NCBI RefSeq assembly: GCF_014645735.1
Contig: NZ_BMMH01000004.1
Coordinates: 331,380-395,379, forward strand
DNA from: Nocardia jinanensis
Lineage (GTDB): Bacteria > Actinomycetota > Actinomycetes > Mycobacteriales > Mycobacteriaceae
Reading direction: 5' to 3'
DNA: 64,000 bases
Shown one piece after another: positions 16,088-24,759 of the stretch (positions within the stretch are counted from its first letter, which is position 1; each line of letters begins with the position of its first letter). A model generated the notes under the pieces. It saw nothing but the letters and a program-made list of their open reading frames with translations. It was not told where the DNA came from and made no database searches. The position numbers were made by a program, and so were the translations under genes.

Positions 16088-18886
16088 ATGCTGGTAGCGA
16101 GGAACCTGATCGAACTCGGTCAGGGCATACGCCGGCGGCTCGACGTGGTGGCCACCAGATGGGCCCGTGGGGCGGCACACGATCTCAGCACCACTGCCGG
16201 TGGGCAGGTCAGGGGTACTCGCATATTCGCGGAGACCGGTGAGCTGTCCCGCGAGGAGATCGAGCGCCACGTTCTGGACAGGGACTATCGCGGCGCGGAC
16301 GCGCACGCGGTCTCGGCGGCCGGGAGGGCGGTGCGGGACCTGAGCGAAGAGCTGATCATGCGGTCCTCGCTGCGAGAACTCGAACGGAAGCGATGGACGC
16401 TCGGACGCGAGTTGGACGCCCGTCCGAATGCGCGGGAGGGGTTGATCCGCAAGCTGGAGGAGGCCGAACAGGAACACCGTGAGCTCACAGCGGCGCTGGA
16501 TCGGCATATCGCACGTCGCGAAGACCTCGGCGTGCAGCGATGGGAGGTCCGCAACAGTGATCAGGCCGTCAGGGAACTGCGGGATTCGGAGAATCGGCGG
16601 CGTGCGGCCCGGGAGCGCATCGAGGCGCTGAAGGACCGGCGAGAGCAACTGCGTGGGGAGCTGCGGCGGTTGCGGGGTGACACCACCGCGGACGGCGGTC
16701 ATGAGGTTCTCAGCGCTGCAGATCCCGGAAACTCAGTGGCGCCGGAGCCGCGCTGGCGAGATCTGGAGACCCCCCATGACGACCGAGCCGCAAGGGAGCT
16801 GCGGGATCTGACAGAAGCACGCAGGAACGTGGATTGGATGGTGGGCGAACAAGCGAAGGAGCAGAAGCGGCTGGAGAAAGAGATCCAGCGGCTGGATAAC
16901 GAGGTGCCGAAGGAACGGGAACGTCAGGAAAGGGAGCAGGAGCGGCGGGAGAACCAGGAGGTGAGGGACCGGGAGCGGCAGGAGCGGGACGCGAGAAGGG
17001 ACCAGGAACGTCGGGAAAGGGAGCAGGAGCGGCGGGAGAACCAGGAGGTGAGGGACCGGGAGCGGCAGGAGCGGGACGCGAGAAGGGACCAGGAACGTCA
17101 GCAGAATGCGGCAAGAACAGAAGTGTCGGCTCTGCATTCGGTCGGTAGCACCCCGGGCGGCAGCCGCAGAGTTGCTGTTGCAGATGAGGCGGACACGCCC
17201 CGAGGCGTGAGCGAGCCAGGTGTTGCGGGTTCTGGTGGGACCTCGGGTGTTGGTGGTGGGTCGGTTGCGGGTTCTGGTGGGACCTCGGGTGTTGGTGGTG
17301 GGTCGGTTGCGGGTTCTGGTGGGACCTCGGGTGTTGGTGGTGGGTCGGTTGCGGGTTCTGGTGCGACGTCGGGTGTTGGTGGTGGGTCGGGTTCCCATTC
17401 GGGCCGCAGCACCCGGAATGTTGCTATCGCCACTGGTGTCGGGGTCGCTGCGGTCGCTACCGGTTTCGGTATCAGCGCTGTTGTCGATCCCGATACTGCC
17501 GATGCTGAAACCAAAACTGGTGATGAGGATTCTGCTGGTGCCGCCGGTGCTGATGCCGGCAATAACGGTTCTGGTGCGGCCGGCGATGCGGCTGGCGGCG
17601 CGGCTGACGGCGCGGCCGGCGATGCGGCTGATGATGCGGCTGATGATGCGGCTGGCGATGCGGCTGATGATGCGGCCGGCGGCGCGGCCGGCGATGCGGC
17701 TGATGATGCGGCCGACGGCGCGGCCGGCGATGCGGCTGGCGGCGCGGCCGGCGATGCGGCTGATGATGCGGCTGGCGGCGCGGCCGGCGATGGGAGTTCT
17801 GGCGGTACCGACGATGCGCGAGCTGGAATTGTGGGTTCTGGCGGTGGCGCGGCCCCCGCGGCCCCCTCAGCCCCTGCTGGTGCCGCGGCCCCTGCTGGTG
17901 TTATAGGTTCCGGGGGTGGTGCTGAGAGCGGTCTCGGCACCGGTTCCGGTAGTAGCACCGTTTCCGATGCGAGTTCCGGCACCGATCTTGTTTCCGGCGC
18001 CGGTGCCGGCGGCGCCTCCTCGAACGATTCCGCCGAGGGGATTACGCGTACTGCGGGCAATCCGACAGCCCAGCCGGACTACGCGACGGTTCAGCCACCG
18101 TCGGGAGCTCAGCTCGCCGGGGGGAGCGGACTCGATCCTTCCAGTCTGATGCTGCCGTTGATGCTGTCGAATCTGCAGGACCCCGGCCTCGCCGACAGCG
18201 ATCCAGGTGAGTACGACGAGCACGGTCCCGGCCGGGACCACGATTCCGGCTCATCTCGAGGAACGCAACATCCCACCGCGCCGCCCTCCGCTGACAGGCC
18301 GGCCACCACACCATGGCCCCACCAGCCTGTGGCGGAGGAGACAGCAGCCACACCGGCCGACCGGGAGACCGGTGAGACCGCGCCACAGCCGGTGTCGTCG
18401 CCTGCTCCTCGGGGACGGGACAAGGACGAAGGGATTACCTACACCCATGAGGCAGACGGTGTCATCGAGTGGGTTTCCGCGAGTGTTGCCCATGCCTTCG
18501 ATATGGCATATGGCAACAAGAGCGGTACCGACGCGAAGGCCGCGTACGCCGATACGCACGCGAGGTGGTCCGATGTGAAGGAACTGGAACCGGTCGACCC
18601 GTACGATCTGATGAGCGGTGACGTCGTCACCTTCGATAACGGGTCGGGGATCGCACGGGTGCAGCGTACGGAAGGTGATCCGGAAGGCGGCGTCGTGGAG
18701 ATCGTCATCAAGGGCCGATTGACGCCGGTCGACTCTGTGATGGCCGACGGGGCAGGAGAACTCGGGCGGTTCGCGGGTTTCGGGCATCCACGCGGTATCG
18801 AACCGCCCACACCGGAGGAGCGGGCGGCCGGTGCTGCCGTCCCGACGACTGCTGACCAGGCCGGTGACACAACTACGCTCGTCTGA
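16088..18886 (+). CDS. Repeat-rich coiled-coil protein with conserved C-terminal domain (paralogue 1)
   Basis: The 932-residue protein has four parts: an N-terminal alpha-helical region (1-270) with long coiled coil; a highly charged ERQEREQERRENQE segment (about 275-340) holding an 87-bp DNA repeat; Gly/Ser and Ala/Asp repeats (about 375-570) around a short hydrophobic segment (ATGVGVAAVATGFGISAVVD); and a conserved C-terminal domain (about 775-910) with YTHEADGVIEWVSASVAHAF and DLMSGDVVTFDNG. That C-terminal domain recalls, from memory, mycobacterial Rv3899c/Rv0029-type hypothetical proteins found near ESX loci; this is unverified. The start has GGGGGA seven bases upstream. A paralogue is at 30386-32824. 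Perhaps an envelope or secreted scaffold protein. Confidence 0.75.
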   Translation: MLVARNLIELGQGIRRRLDVVATRWARGAAHDLSTTAGGQVRGTRIFAETGELSREEIERHVLDRDYRGADAHAVSAAGRAVRDLSEELIMRSSLRELERKRWTLGRELDARPNAREGLIRKLEEAEQEHRELTAALDRHIARREDLGVQRWEVRNSDQAVRELRDSENRRRAARERIEALKDRREQLRGELRRLRGDTTADGGHEVLSAADPGNSVAPEPRWRDLETPHDDRAARELRDLTEARRNVDWMVGEQAKEQKRLEKEIQRLDNEVPKERERQEREQERRENQEVRDRERQERDARRDQERREREQERRENQEVRDRERQERDARRDQERQQNAARTEVSALHSVGSTPGGSRRVAVADEADTPRGVSEPGVAGSGGTSGVGGGSVAGSGGTSGVGGGSVAGSGGTSGVGGGSVAGSGATSGVGGGSGSHSGRSTRNVAIATGVGVAAVATGFGISAVVDPDTADAETKTGDEDSAGAAGADAGNNGSGAAGDAAGGAADGAAGDAADDAADDAAGDAADDAAGGAAGDAADDAADGAAGDAAGGAAGDAADDAAGGAAGDGSSGGTDDARAGIVGSGGGAAPAAPSAPAGAAAPAGVIGSGGGAESGLGTGSGSSTVSDASSGTDLVSGAGAGGASSNDSAEGITRTAGNPTAQPDYATVQPPSGAQLAGGSGLDPSSLMLPLMLSNLQDPGLADSDPGEYDEHGPGRDHDSGSSRGTQHPTAPPSADRPATTPWPHQPVAEETAATPADRETGETAPQPVSSPAPRGRDKDEGITYTHEADGVIEWVSASVAHAFDMAYGNKSGTDAKAAYADTHARWSDVKELEPVDPYDLMSGDVVTFDNGSGIARVQRTEGDPEGGVVEIVIKGRLTPVDSVMADGAGELGRFAGFGHPRGIEPPTPEERAAGAAVPTTADQAGDTTTLV
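16928..17101 (+). repeat. Two 87-bp direct repeats, coding
   Basis: Two consecutive, essentially identical 87-bp units (16928-17014 and 17015-17101) each encode a 29-residue Glu/Arg/Gln-rich coiled-coil segment beginning EREQERRENQE. This is a recent in-frame duplication. Confidence 0.85.
17222..17389 (+). repeat. Four tandem 42-bp repeats, coding
   Basis: Four in-frame copies of a 42-bp unit each encode VAGSGGTSGVGGGS; the last copy has GAT in place of GGT. Near-identity at DNA level indicates recent expansion. They form a flexible linker in the repeat-rich protein. Confidence 0.9.
17576..17791 (+). repeat. 12-bp repeat tract encoding GDAA/GGAA/DDAA
   Basis: About 18 in-frame 12-bp units encode tetrapeptides of the form (G/D)(D/G)AA, giving an acidic Ala-rich linker. 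The tract is GC-rich and likely prone to slippage and length variation between strains. Confidence 0.85.
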
Positions 18887-19047
18887 TCGGTGCCGTGGAG
18901 TCGATGGCCGGGCCGACATTGCCACGTACTCGTCCGAGCTCGCCCGCCGAGCGGATGGCCGCGATGGTCGCGGGGCGATATGATCGACCCGATGACTACT
19001 CGTACTGATCAAAGATCGGGGGTCCTGTTCGTACAAGGTGAGTGCTG

Positions 19048-20436
19048 ATGCGCACCCCGAATACGAACAGTGACGATTCCCGCCTTTCCTTCTGGCTGCG
19101 CGTGCGTGAGTTCGCCGTGCCGCCCGCCATGATCGAGACCGCGACCGCCCGGCGAAGCGTCGGAGACTGGGCCGGGGCATGTGCCGCAGCAGGTTTCGAT
19201 ACCGATATCGATATGCGGTCGCCGGCCCGCGAGCACGGCCGGGAGGTGGCGGATCAGGTCCGTGCCGATCTTCGCCATCTCGCTCCTGATCTGCTGCGGT
19301 GGCACCTGCCCAGGATCGCTCCCGACGGATTGCTGCGGCCGGGCCTGACGATCACGCTGGCCCGATACGGCCCGCTGGATACTCGAAGACCCTGCGGCGG
19401 ACGCAATTCCGTACACCTGGTGGTTCGGACCCCGCCGGCCTGGGCGGACTCCGGTCAGCGAATCGGCCTCGCACTGTGGGACGGAACAGGCTCCGGTGCC
19501 GGCGTGCATCCGCATCCCCGTCCCAACCGGCGTTTCCGGCTCGATCTCCACCGCCACCTCTGGGACGCCGGCAAAGCCGGTGATCTTCGGATACGTTCCG
19601 GGGCAGCCCAATCCACCGATCCGGGTGGTGTCGATCCCGGGCTGCGGGCGATCGTGCCCGATGGTTGCGCCGTCGACCGATTGGTGGCCGAGGCACGGGT
19701 TCTGCTGCGTGCCGAAGGACGGGAAACCGGCCAGTTGCGGGTGCGGTTCGGGGCACGGCAGGAGGTGGTTGCGGAGCTGGCCGCGGACGGCGAAGAGCCG
19801 CCCGCGTTGCGGATCGCGCAGTCGTATCCGCGGGGTGGGATATCCGCGTTGCCGGTCCTACCCTATGCGGCGACCTGGCTGCCGCCCGATCTGGAACTGA
19901 TCCGTGCCGGGGCGATCGCGGCCGAGGGGCTGCATCCACTGGTCGCTTCGGCGCTGGTGCCGGGCTGTTCGCCGGCTCGTCCGTCCCGGACTACCGGCCC
20001 GCTGGACCGTGCGCATCTGGTGGTGTGCCGAGGTGAGCAGCACCGGATCGGGCTGGTCGACGGTGCGCTGACCGCGCTCGATCACGACCCCGCCGAGATC
20101 CGGCGAGAGGAACTGCTGGTCGCTTTGACCGGCACCCCGCTGCCGTGCCTACAGGCCATCGATCGAGCCCATCGTCATCCCGACTGTCTCGCCGGCGTCC
20201 GGGAACGTCTGTACCACGGCGATATCGCCGGCGCGCTGGCCGTCGTCGAGGGCCTGCTCGGCCCCGGCGCGGTGCTACGCGACGGCCCGCTACGCGACGA
20301 GTTGGAGAGCTCCGCGCAACAGCGGATCACCTATGGACTGTTCAGGGCCGGTCTGGCCGGAACCGGACCCACCCGGATGCAGCCCACTCGTCGTCGCGAT
20401 CACCGCGCGCACCCGCGAAACTCCTGCTCCCGCTGA
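19048..20436 (+). CDS. Hypothetical protein of a MoxR/VWA operon
   Basis: The 462-residue protein has no motif I can name. It has charged helical segments, many Arg and Trp residues, and a pattern such as SVHLVVRTPPAWADSGQ and RAHLVVCRGEQHRIGLVDGA suggesting beta-rich domains. The start follows AAGGTG six bases upstream. The next gene (MoxR ATPase) starts 61 bp downstream and the VWA metallopeptidase overlaps that, so the three form one operon. Large partner proteins of unknown fold are common in MoxR-VWA operons and may be substrates or adaptors. Confidence 0.7.
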   Translation: MRTPNTNSDDSRLSFWLRVREFAVPPAMIETATARRSVGDWAGACAAAGFDTDIDMRSPAREHGREVADQVRADLRHLAPDLLRWHLPRIAPDGLLRPGLTITLARYGPLDTRRPCGGRNSVHLVVRTPPAWADSGQRIGLALWDGTGSGAGVHPHPRPNRRFRLDLHRHLWDAGKAGDLRIRSGAAQSTDPGGVDPGLRAIVPDGCAVDRLVAEARVLLRAEGRETGQLRVRFGARQEVVAELAADGEEPPALRIAQSYPRGGISALPVLPYAATWLPPDLELIRAGAIAAEGLHPLVASALVPGCSPARPSRTTGPLDRAHLVVCRGEQHRIGLVDGALTALDHDPAEIRREELLVALTGTPLPCLQAIDRAHRHPDCLAGVRERLYHGDIAGALAVVEGLLGPGAVLRDGPLRDELESSAQQRITYGLFRAGLAGTGPTRMQPTRRRDHRAHPRNSCSR

Positions 20437-20497
20437 CCGATATCGCGTATTCACGCCACGCCCACTCGATTCTTCTCGACCCGAAGGTGATTCATAC

Positions 20498-21745
20498 ATG
20501 CCTATTTACCCGAAGTGCGCTCCCGTCTCCGACCGAGCGCACACCTCCGAACTCGACGTCGCCGGCGAGCTGCTGGCTCTGCTCGGCGAGGTGACCACCG
20601 AACCCCGTCCCGATACCCAACTGGAGGCCCTGACGCTGGCTGTGGCCGCCGACCTGCCGGTACTCCTCTGGGGTGAACCGGGGATCGGCAAAACGGCGGC
20701 CCTCACCCAACTCGCCGAGTCTCTGGATCTTCCGCTGACCACTGTGATCGCGAGTGTGCACGAGCCGTCGGACTTCTCGGGCCTGCCCATCATCGGCGAC
20801 GACCCCGCGGAGCACGGTGTCCCGATGGCCCCACCGGACTGGGCCGTCCGACTCGTCCGGGCCGGCCGCGGCCTGCTGTTCCTGGACGAACTGTCGACGG
20901 CGCCGCCGGCCGTACAGGCCGCTCTGCTCCGCCTCGTCCTCGAGCGGCGGATCGGTGCACTCCGGCTGCCGCCCGGCGTCCGTATCGTGGCCGCCGCCAA
21001 CCCGCGTTCCTCGGCGGCCGACGGTTGGGAGCTGAGCCCGCCGCTGGCCAACCGATTCGTGCATCTGCACTGGACCCACGACCACGACGTGGTCGTCCGT
21101 GGCCTCGGCGGGACCTGGCCGCGTGCGACCCTGCCCCGGCTCGAGCCGGAAAAGTTCGCTGCGGCAGTAGCTTTCGCGCGCAGCGCGGTCTGTGGGCTGC
21201 TCGCTGCCCGCCCCAATCTCGTGCATCAACTGCCCAGCGGTGAAACGCGCCGGGGCGGAGCCTGGCCGTCGCCACGTAGCTGGGATATGACACTGCGACT
21301 GATCGCCTTCGCCACGGCGGCCGGCTCCGCCAAAGATGTTCTCTCCCTGCTGGTCCGGGGGAGTGTGGGAGACGGCCCCGGGTTCGAACTACTGACCAGC
21401 ATCGATCGGATGGACCTCCCGGACCCCGAGGTCCTGCTCGCCGACCCGGCCGCCGCCGATCTGCCCGAACGGGGTGACCTGCGCCGAGCCGTGCTCGACG
21501 GAGTCGTGGCGGCGGTCCGGCGGCATCCGGCGAAATCTCGCTGGGACGCGGCCTGGGCGGTGCTCGTCAAGGCAGTGGAATCCGGTGCACCGGATCTGGT
21601 GGTAGTCCCCGCGACGACCCTTGCCACGCTGCGGCAGGACAACTGGGATGTACCCGCATCGATCGAAGAGCTCGCCGGAATGGTGTCGGTGGCCCAGGGT
21701 GCGGATCGCGCCGCGGCCCGCGTCGCGGCGAAGGCAGGCCGATGA
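20498..21745 (+). CDS. MoxR-type AAA+ ATPase
   Basis: The 415-residue AAA+ ATPase probably acts as a chaperone that remodels a partner complex with a VWA protein. Walker A is WGEPGIGKTAALTQ (about 58-71), Walker B is GLLFLDELSTAP, sensor 1 is RIVAAANPRS, and the arginine-finger region PPLANRFVHLHW follows. The start has AAGGTGA nine bases upstream. The stop overlaps the start of the VWA-like metallopeptidase gene (ATGA), which supports a functional pair. The length is normal for the longer MoxR branch with a C-terminal helical region. Confidence 0.88.
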   Translation: MPIYPKCAPVSDRAHTSELDVAGELLALLGEVTTEPRPDTQLEALTLAVAADLPVLLWGEPGIGKTAALTQLAESLDLPLTTVIASVHEPSDFSGLPIIGDDPAEHGVPMAPPDWAVRLVRAGRGLLFLDELSTAPPAVQAALLRLVLERRIGALRLPPGVRIVAAANPRSSAADGWELSPPLANRFVHLHWTHDHDVVVRGLGGTWPRATLPRLEPEKFAAAVAFARSAVCGLLAARPNLVHQLPSGETRRGGAWPSPRSWDMTLRLIAFATAAGSAKDVLSLLVRGSVGDGPGFELLTSIDRMDLPDPEVLLADPAAADLPERGDLRRAVLDGVVAAVRRHPAKSRWDAAWAVLVKAVESGAPDLVVVPATTLATLRQDNWDVPASIEELAGMVSVAQGADRAAARVAAKAGR

Positions 21746-22977
21746 CAAACTCACCGGAGCTGGACTCCGGCAAACTCTTCGCCGCCCGCCTGCACGCCGT
21801 CCGGGCCCGGCCCTACCTGGCGACCGCCCTGTTCGCGCTGCACATCGTCGAATCGCGGCGAGTCCCGACGATGGGTGTGGACCGGTACTGGCGGTGCTAC
21901 GTCTCGCCCGCGTTCGTGGATTACATGCCCGTGGAGGAACTCGCCTCGGTGCTGGTGCACGAGGTATCGCATCTACTGCGCGACCATCACCGCCGGAGCG
22001 ACCGATTCGCCCGCGAGCACGATCTGACCGGTCCGGCGGAACGGCTGCGGATGAATATCGCCGCCGATGCCGAGATCAACGACGACGCGTTCGGTGACGG
22101 GTTGGTCCGGCCCGAGGGAGCTGTCCTGCCGGAGACCCTCGGTTTGCCCGACGGCGAGCTCATGGAGGACTACCTGCGCCAGTTCCGTCTCGGGACACAT
22201 ACCGACGATCTGGCCTGGCTCGACTGCGGCAGCGGCGCCGACGGGCTCGACCGCGAATGGGAGCTGGGACCCGACGGTGCGGACGGTCTCAGTGAACAGG
22301 AGCACGAGGCAGTCCGATTCCGTGTGGCGCAGGGCATCATCGGCCGCCCGGGGAACGCGCCCCAGGGGTGGCGACGCTGGGCGGAGGAGGCGTCGCACCC
22401 GCCGCAGCCATGGCGGGATCTACTCGGAGCGGCCATCCGTTCGGCGGCCGCCGCGCCCGGTGCCGGCGCGGACTACACCTATGGCCGGCCGGCCCGCCGC
22501 TCGGCCGGGGTGCCCGGGGCCGTGCTGCCGAGCCTGCGGCGCACCCCACCTCGGGTCAGCGTGATCATCGATACCTCGGGCTCGGTCAGCGACGCCGAAC
22601 TGGGCAGCGCGCTGCTCGAAGTGGCCGCCATCTCCCGGGCCGTGGGCGGGCGCCGGGACCTCGTCACCGTGCTGTCGTGTGACGCGGCGGCACGGGTCGT
22701 GCATCCGTTGTGCCGTGCGGAGGGGATACCCCTGGTGGGAGGTGGGGGTACGGATCTGCGCACGGGTTTCGGCAAGGCGCTTCGCGCCCGGCCCCGCCCC
22801 GATGTACTCGTCGTATTGACCGACGGCCAGACACCGTGGCCGAGCAGCCGGCCCGGGTGCCGGACGGTGGTGGGGCTGTTCCGGCGGGCGAGTTCGTGGA
22901 GTGAACGCGATCCCGATTACCGTCCGGAGGGACCGCCGGAATGGGCGCGGGTAGTCGAAGTCGGCGTATCGAGTTGA
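21742..22977 (+). CDS. VWA-like domain protein with putative metallopeptidase domain
   Basis: The 411-residue protein combines an N-terminal zincin-like domain with HEVSH (His 73 and 77, LVHEVSHLLRDHHRR) and a C-terminal VWA-like domain with the metal-site motif DTSGSVS (about 274). This is the DUF2201/PF09967 and PF13203 arrangement, nearly always next to a MoxR ATPase. The pair is thought to work as a metal-binding chaperone or protease module. The start overlaps the moxR stop (ATGA). Both zinc-binding His and the MIDAS residues are intact, so it is probably active. Confidence 0.87.
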   Translation: MTNSPELDSGKLFAARLHAVRARPYLATALFALHIVESRRVPTMGVDRYWRCYVSPAFVDYMPVEELASVLVHEVSHLLRDHHRRSDRFAREHDLTGPAERLRMNIAADAEINDDAFGDGLVRPEGAVLPETLGLPDGELMEDYLRQFRLGTHTDDLAWLDCGSGADGLDREWELGPDGADGLSEQEHEAVRFRVAQGIIGRPGNAPQGWRRWAEEASHPPQPWRDLLGAAIRSAAAAPGAGADYTYGRPARRSAGVPGAVLPSLRRTPPRVSVIIDTSGSVSDAELGSALLEVAAISRAVGGRRDLVTVLSCDAAARVVHPLCRAEGIPLVGGGGTDLRTGFGKALRARPRPDVLVVLTDGQTPWPSSRPGCRTVVGLFRRASSWSERDPDYRPEGPPEWARVVEVGVSS

Positions 22978-23061
22978 TGTGGTCGGCCGTTCTCCGTCCG
23001 GCAGATCTGCGGAGCCGATGGCCGGGCAGTGATCGCGAGTAGACGCGGCACCCGCCGCTGT

Positions 23062-23080
23062 GTCAACGTTGTAGATCTAC
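23062..23080 (+). promoter_or_regulatory. Conserved operator-like element (copy 3)
   Basis: GTCAACGTTGTAGATCTAC contains the perfect palindrome GTAGATCTAC and an AACGTT palindrome. It lies about 35 bp upstream of the TetR gene at 23115 and differs from the element at 2450-2468 at two positions. It probably mediates autoregulation by that TetR protein. Confidence 0.6.
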
Positions 23081-23114
23081 ATAGGGCGCGTACGCCTCGA
23101 AGAACGGAGCTTTT

Positions 23115-23885
23115 GTGACCGCTGAACCGCCGGGCAACCGGAGGAAAGCCGCGGCCGGTCGCCGGGACAGCCCGGTGACCCGGGCGGCCGTGCTGAGCGC
23201 AGCGCTCGCGATCGTCGATCGCGACGGGGTCGACGGGTTGTCGATGCGGCGTCTGGCCGAGGCGGTGGGCCGGGATCCGATGGTGATCTACCGGCATGTG
23301 CCCAACAAGGCGGCTGTTCTCGATGGTGTCGCGGAGGTGGTGTTCGCGGAATTGTCGGTCGATCCCACGGCATCGGATTGGGTCGCCGAAGTGCGTCGTG
23401 TGGCCCGGGAGTTCCGGCGGGTGGCCTCGGCGCATCCTCGGGTGGTGCCGCTGCTGGTGACCCGGCCGCTGGCGACCCCGCTCGGCCAGCGCCCGCCTGC
23501 GGTGGTGCGGCCGCTGGAGGACATGCTCGTGCTTCTCACACGTGTCGGGTACACCGTGGTCGACGCGTTGCACATCTATCGGGCGCTGTTCGGTTTTCTC
23601 TACGGGCACGTTCTCAACGAATTGCAGGAGATCGTGGAGCGCCCGGAGGAGACCGACGATCTGCTGCGGCTGGGGTTGTATCGGCTGCCGATCGGTGAGT
23701 TCCCGCTGGTTCGGGGTTTGGCACCGGTGCTGGCGGCCTATGACGGCGCTGTGGAACTCGAGCGTGGACTCGACATCCTGCTGGCCGGTCTCGCGGCGAC
23801 GTTGCCCGGGCCGTATCCCGCCATAACACCCGGGGTGGGTGGCGCCACCCTCCCCGGGCCCGATGATGCGCCCGCCGCGCGGTGA
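23115..23885 (+). CDS. TetR-family regulator with TetR_C_1-type ligand domain (paralogue A)
   Basis: The 256-residue repressor has an N-terminal helix-turn-helix (LSAALAIVDRDGVDGLSMRR, then EAVGRDPMVIYRHVPNKAAV) and a C-terminal all-helical ligand domain of the kind seen in tetracycline-repressor-like proteins. The GTG start follows CGGAGC. It is closely similar to the gene at 23893-24624, which faces it tail to tail with only seven bases between the stops. A palindromic element just upstream suggests autoregulation and control of the DUF998 gene, which carries the same element. Confidence 0.9.
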   Translation: MTAEPPGNRRKAAAGRRDSPVTRAAVLSAALAIVDRDGVDGLSMRRLAEAVGRDPMVIYRHVPNKAAVLDGVAEVVFAELSVDPTASDWVAEVRRVAREFRRVASAHPRVVPLLVTRPLATPLGQRPPAVVRPLEDMLVLLTRVGYTVVDALHIYRALFGFLYGHVLNELQEIVERPEETDDLLRLGLYRLPIGEFPLVRGLAPVLAAYDGAVELERGLDILLAGLAATLPGPYPAITPGVGGATLPGPDDAPAAR

Positions 23886-23892
23886 CGGTGCG

Positions 23893-24624
23893 TCATCGCG
23901 GGTCCTGCCGTCGTGCCCCGGCCGGGCCGAGGGTGGCGGCGAGACCGGCCAGTAGGGTGTCGAGGCCGCGTTCCAGTTCGGTGACGCCATCGTAGGTGGC
24001 CAGCTGTGATGCGAGTCCGCGCAGCAGCGGGAACTCGCCGATAGGTAGATGCTGCAGGCCGAGGCGCAGCAGGTCGGTGGTTTCCTCCGGTCGGTCGACG
24101 ACTTCCTGTACTTCGTTGAGGACGTGCCCGTAGAGGAAACCGAACAGCGCCCGATAGATGCGCAGAGCGTCGCCTTCGCTGAAATCGGCCCGGGTGAGCA
24201 GGACCAGAATATGTTCCAGTGGGCGCAGGGTGCCCGGTGGCCGCAGGCCCAGTGGGGTGGCCAGGGAGCGAGTGACCAGCAGCGGCACCGCATGCGGGTG
24301 CGCCACGGCGAGCCTGCGGAAATCCCGCGCGACGAGGCGTAGCTGGTGGCGCCAGTCGGGGTCGGTGGAATCGACGGCCAGTTGCTCGAACACGAACTCG
24401 GTGACGCCGTCGAGAAGTGCGGCCTTGTTCGCGGCATGTCGATAGAGTGCCGCCGGGTCGCGGCCGAGCCGGCTGCCCAGGCGTCGCATCGACAGCCGCT
24501 CGATGTCGTCGCGGTCGATGATCTCGAGCGCGGCGGCCAGTATGGCCGGACGGGTCAGTGGATGCGCACTGCGATCGTCTGGTCGGTCACGGCCGGCGGC
24601 CGGGCCGGCCCTCGTCCTGTTCAT
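23893..24624 (-). CDS. TetR-family regulator (paralogue B), likely controls the desaturase
   Basis: The 243-residue paralogue of the preceding gene has matching segments throughout (RIYRALFGFLYGHVLNEVQE, RPEETTDLLRLGLQHLPIGE). The DNA-binding part is LAAALEIIDRDDIERLSMRR followed by LGRDPAALYRHAANKAALLD. The start at 24624 is preceded by AGGCGG; an upstream in-frame ATG at 24660 is possible. The gene diverges from a DesA3-type desaturase, and the 135 bp between them hold a 33-bp near-perfect palindrome, so it most likely represses both itself and the desaturase. The A/B pair looks like an inverted duplication. Confidence 0.9.
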   Translation of the reverse strand: MNRTRAGPAAGRDRPDDRSAHPLTRPAILAAALEIIDRDDIERLSMRRLGSRLGRDPAALYRHAANKAALLDGVTEFVFEQLAVDSTDPDWRHQLRLVARDFRRLAVAHPHAVPLLVTRSLATPLGLRPPGTLRPLEHILVLLTRADFSEGDALRIYRALFGFLYGHVLNEVQEVVDRPEETTDLLRLGLQHLPIGEFPLLRGLASQLATYDGVTELERGLDTLLAGLAATLGPAGARRQDPR

Positions 24625-24656
24625 CGCACGTTCCGCCTGTTCATATGTTGTTGATA

Positions 24657-24689
24657 ACACCGTAATTCTACACTGTAGACATACGGTGT
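24657..24689. promoter_or_regulatory. 33-bp near-perfect palindrome (TetR operator)
   Basis: The outer arms ACACCGTA (24657-24664) and TACGGTGT (24682-24689) enclose the perfect inner palindrome TCTACACTGTAGA (24667-24679). Fourteen of sixteen position pairs are complementary around the centre at 24673. It overlaps the divergent promoters of TetR paralogue B and the DesA3-type desaturase. Confidence 0.8.
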
Positions 24690-24759
24690 ATCCGAGCCTA
24701 GGGTGTGGGTATGGCTGGGTTCATGCCCCGCACCACCCGGCAATTCGAGGGTACGAACA

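Noticed and set aside
17222..17389. Possible CRISPR-like tandem repeats
   Set aside because: The copies are directly adjacent without spacers and encode a repeated peptide in frame, so they are coding repeats.
17098..18060. 320-codon minus-strand frame rich in Pro/Ala opposite the Ala/Asp repeats of the large protein
   Set aside because: It is the reverse-complement shadow of the 12-bp and 42-bp repeats; it has no RBS and its composition follows the repeats.
22917..24437. 506-codon minus-strand frame spanning both TetR genes
   Set aside because: It is a GC-driven antisense shadow of two well-supported, conserved TetR genes.
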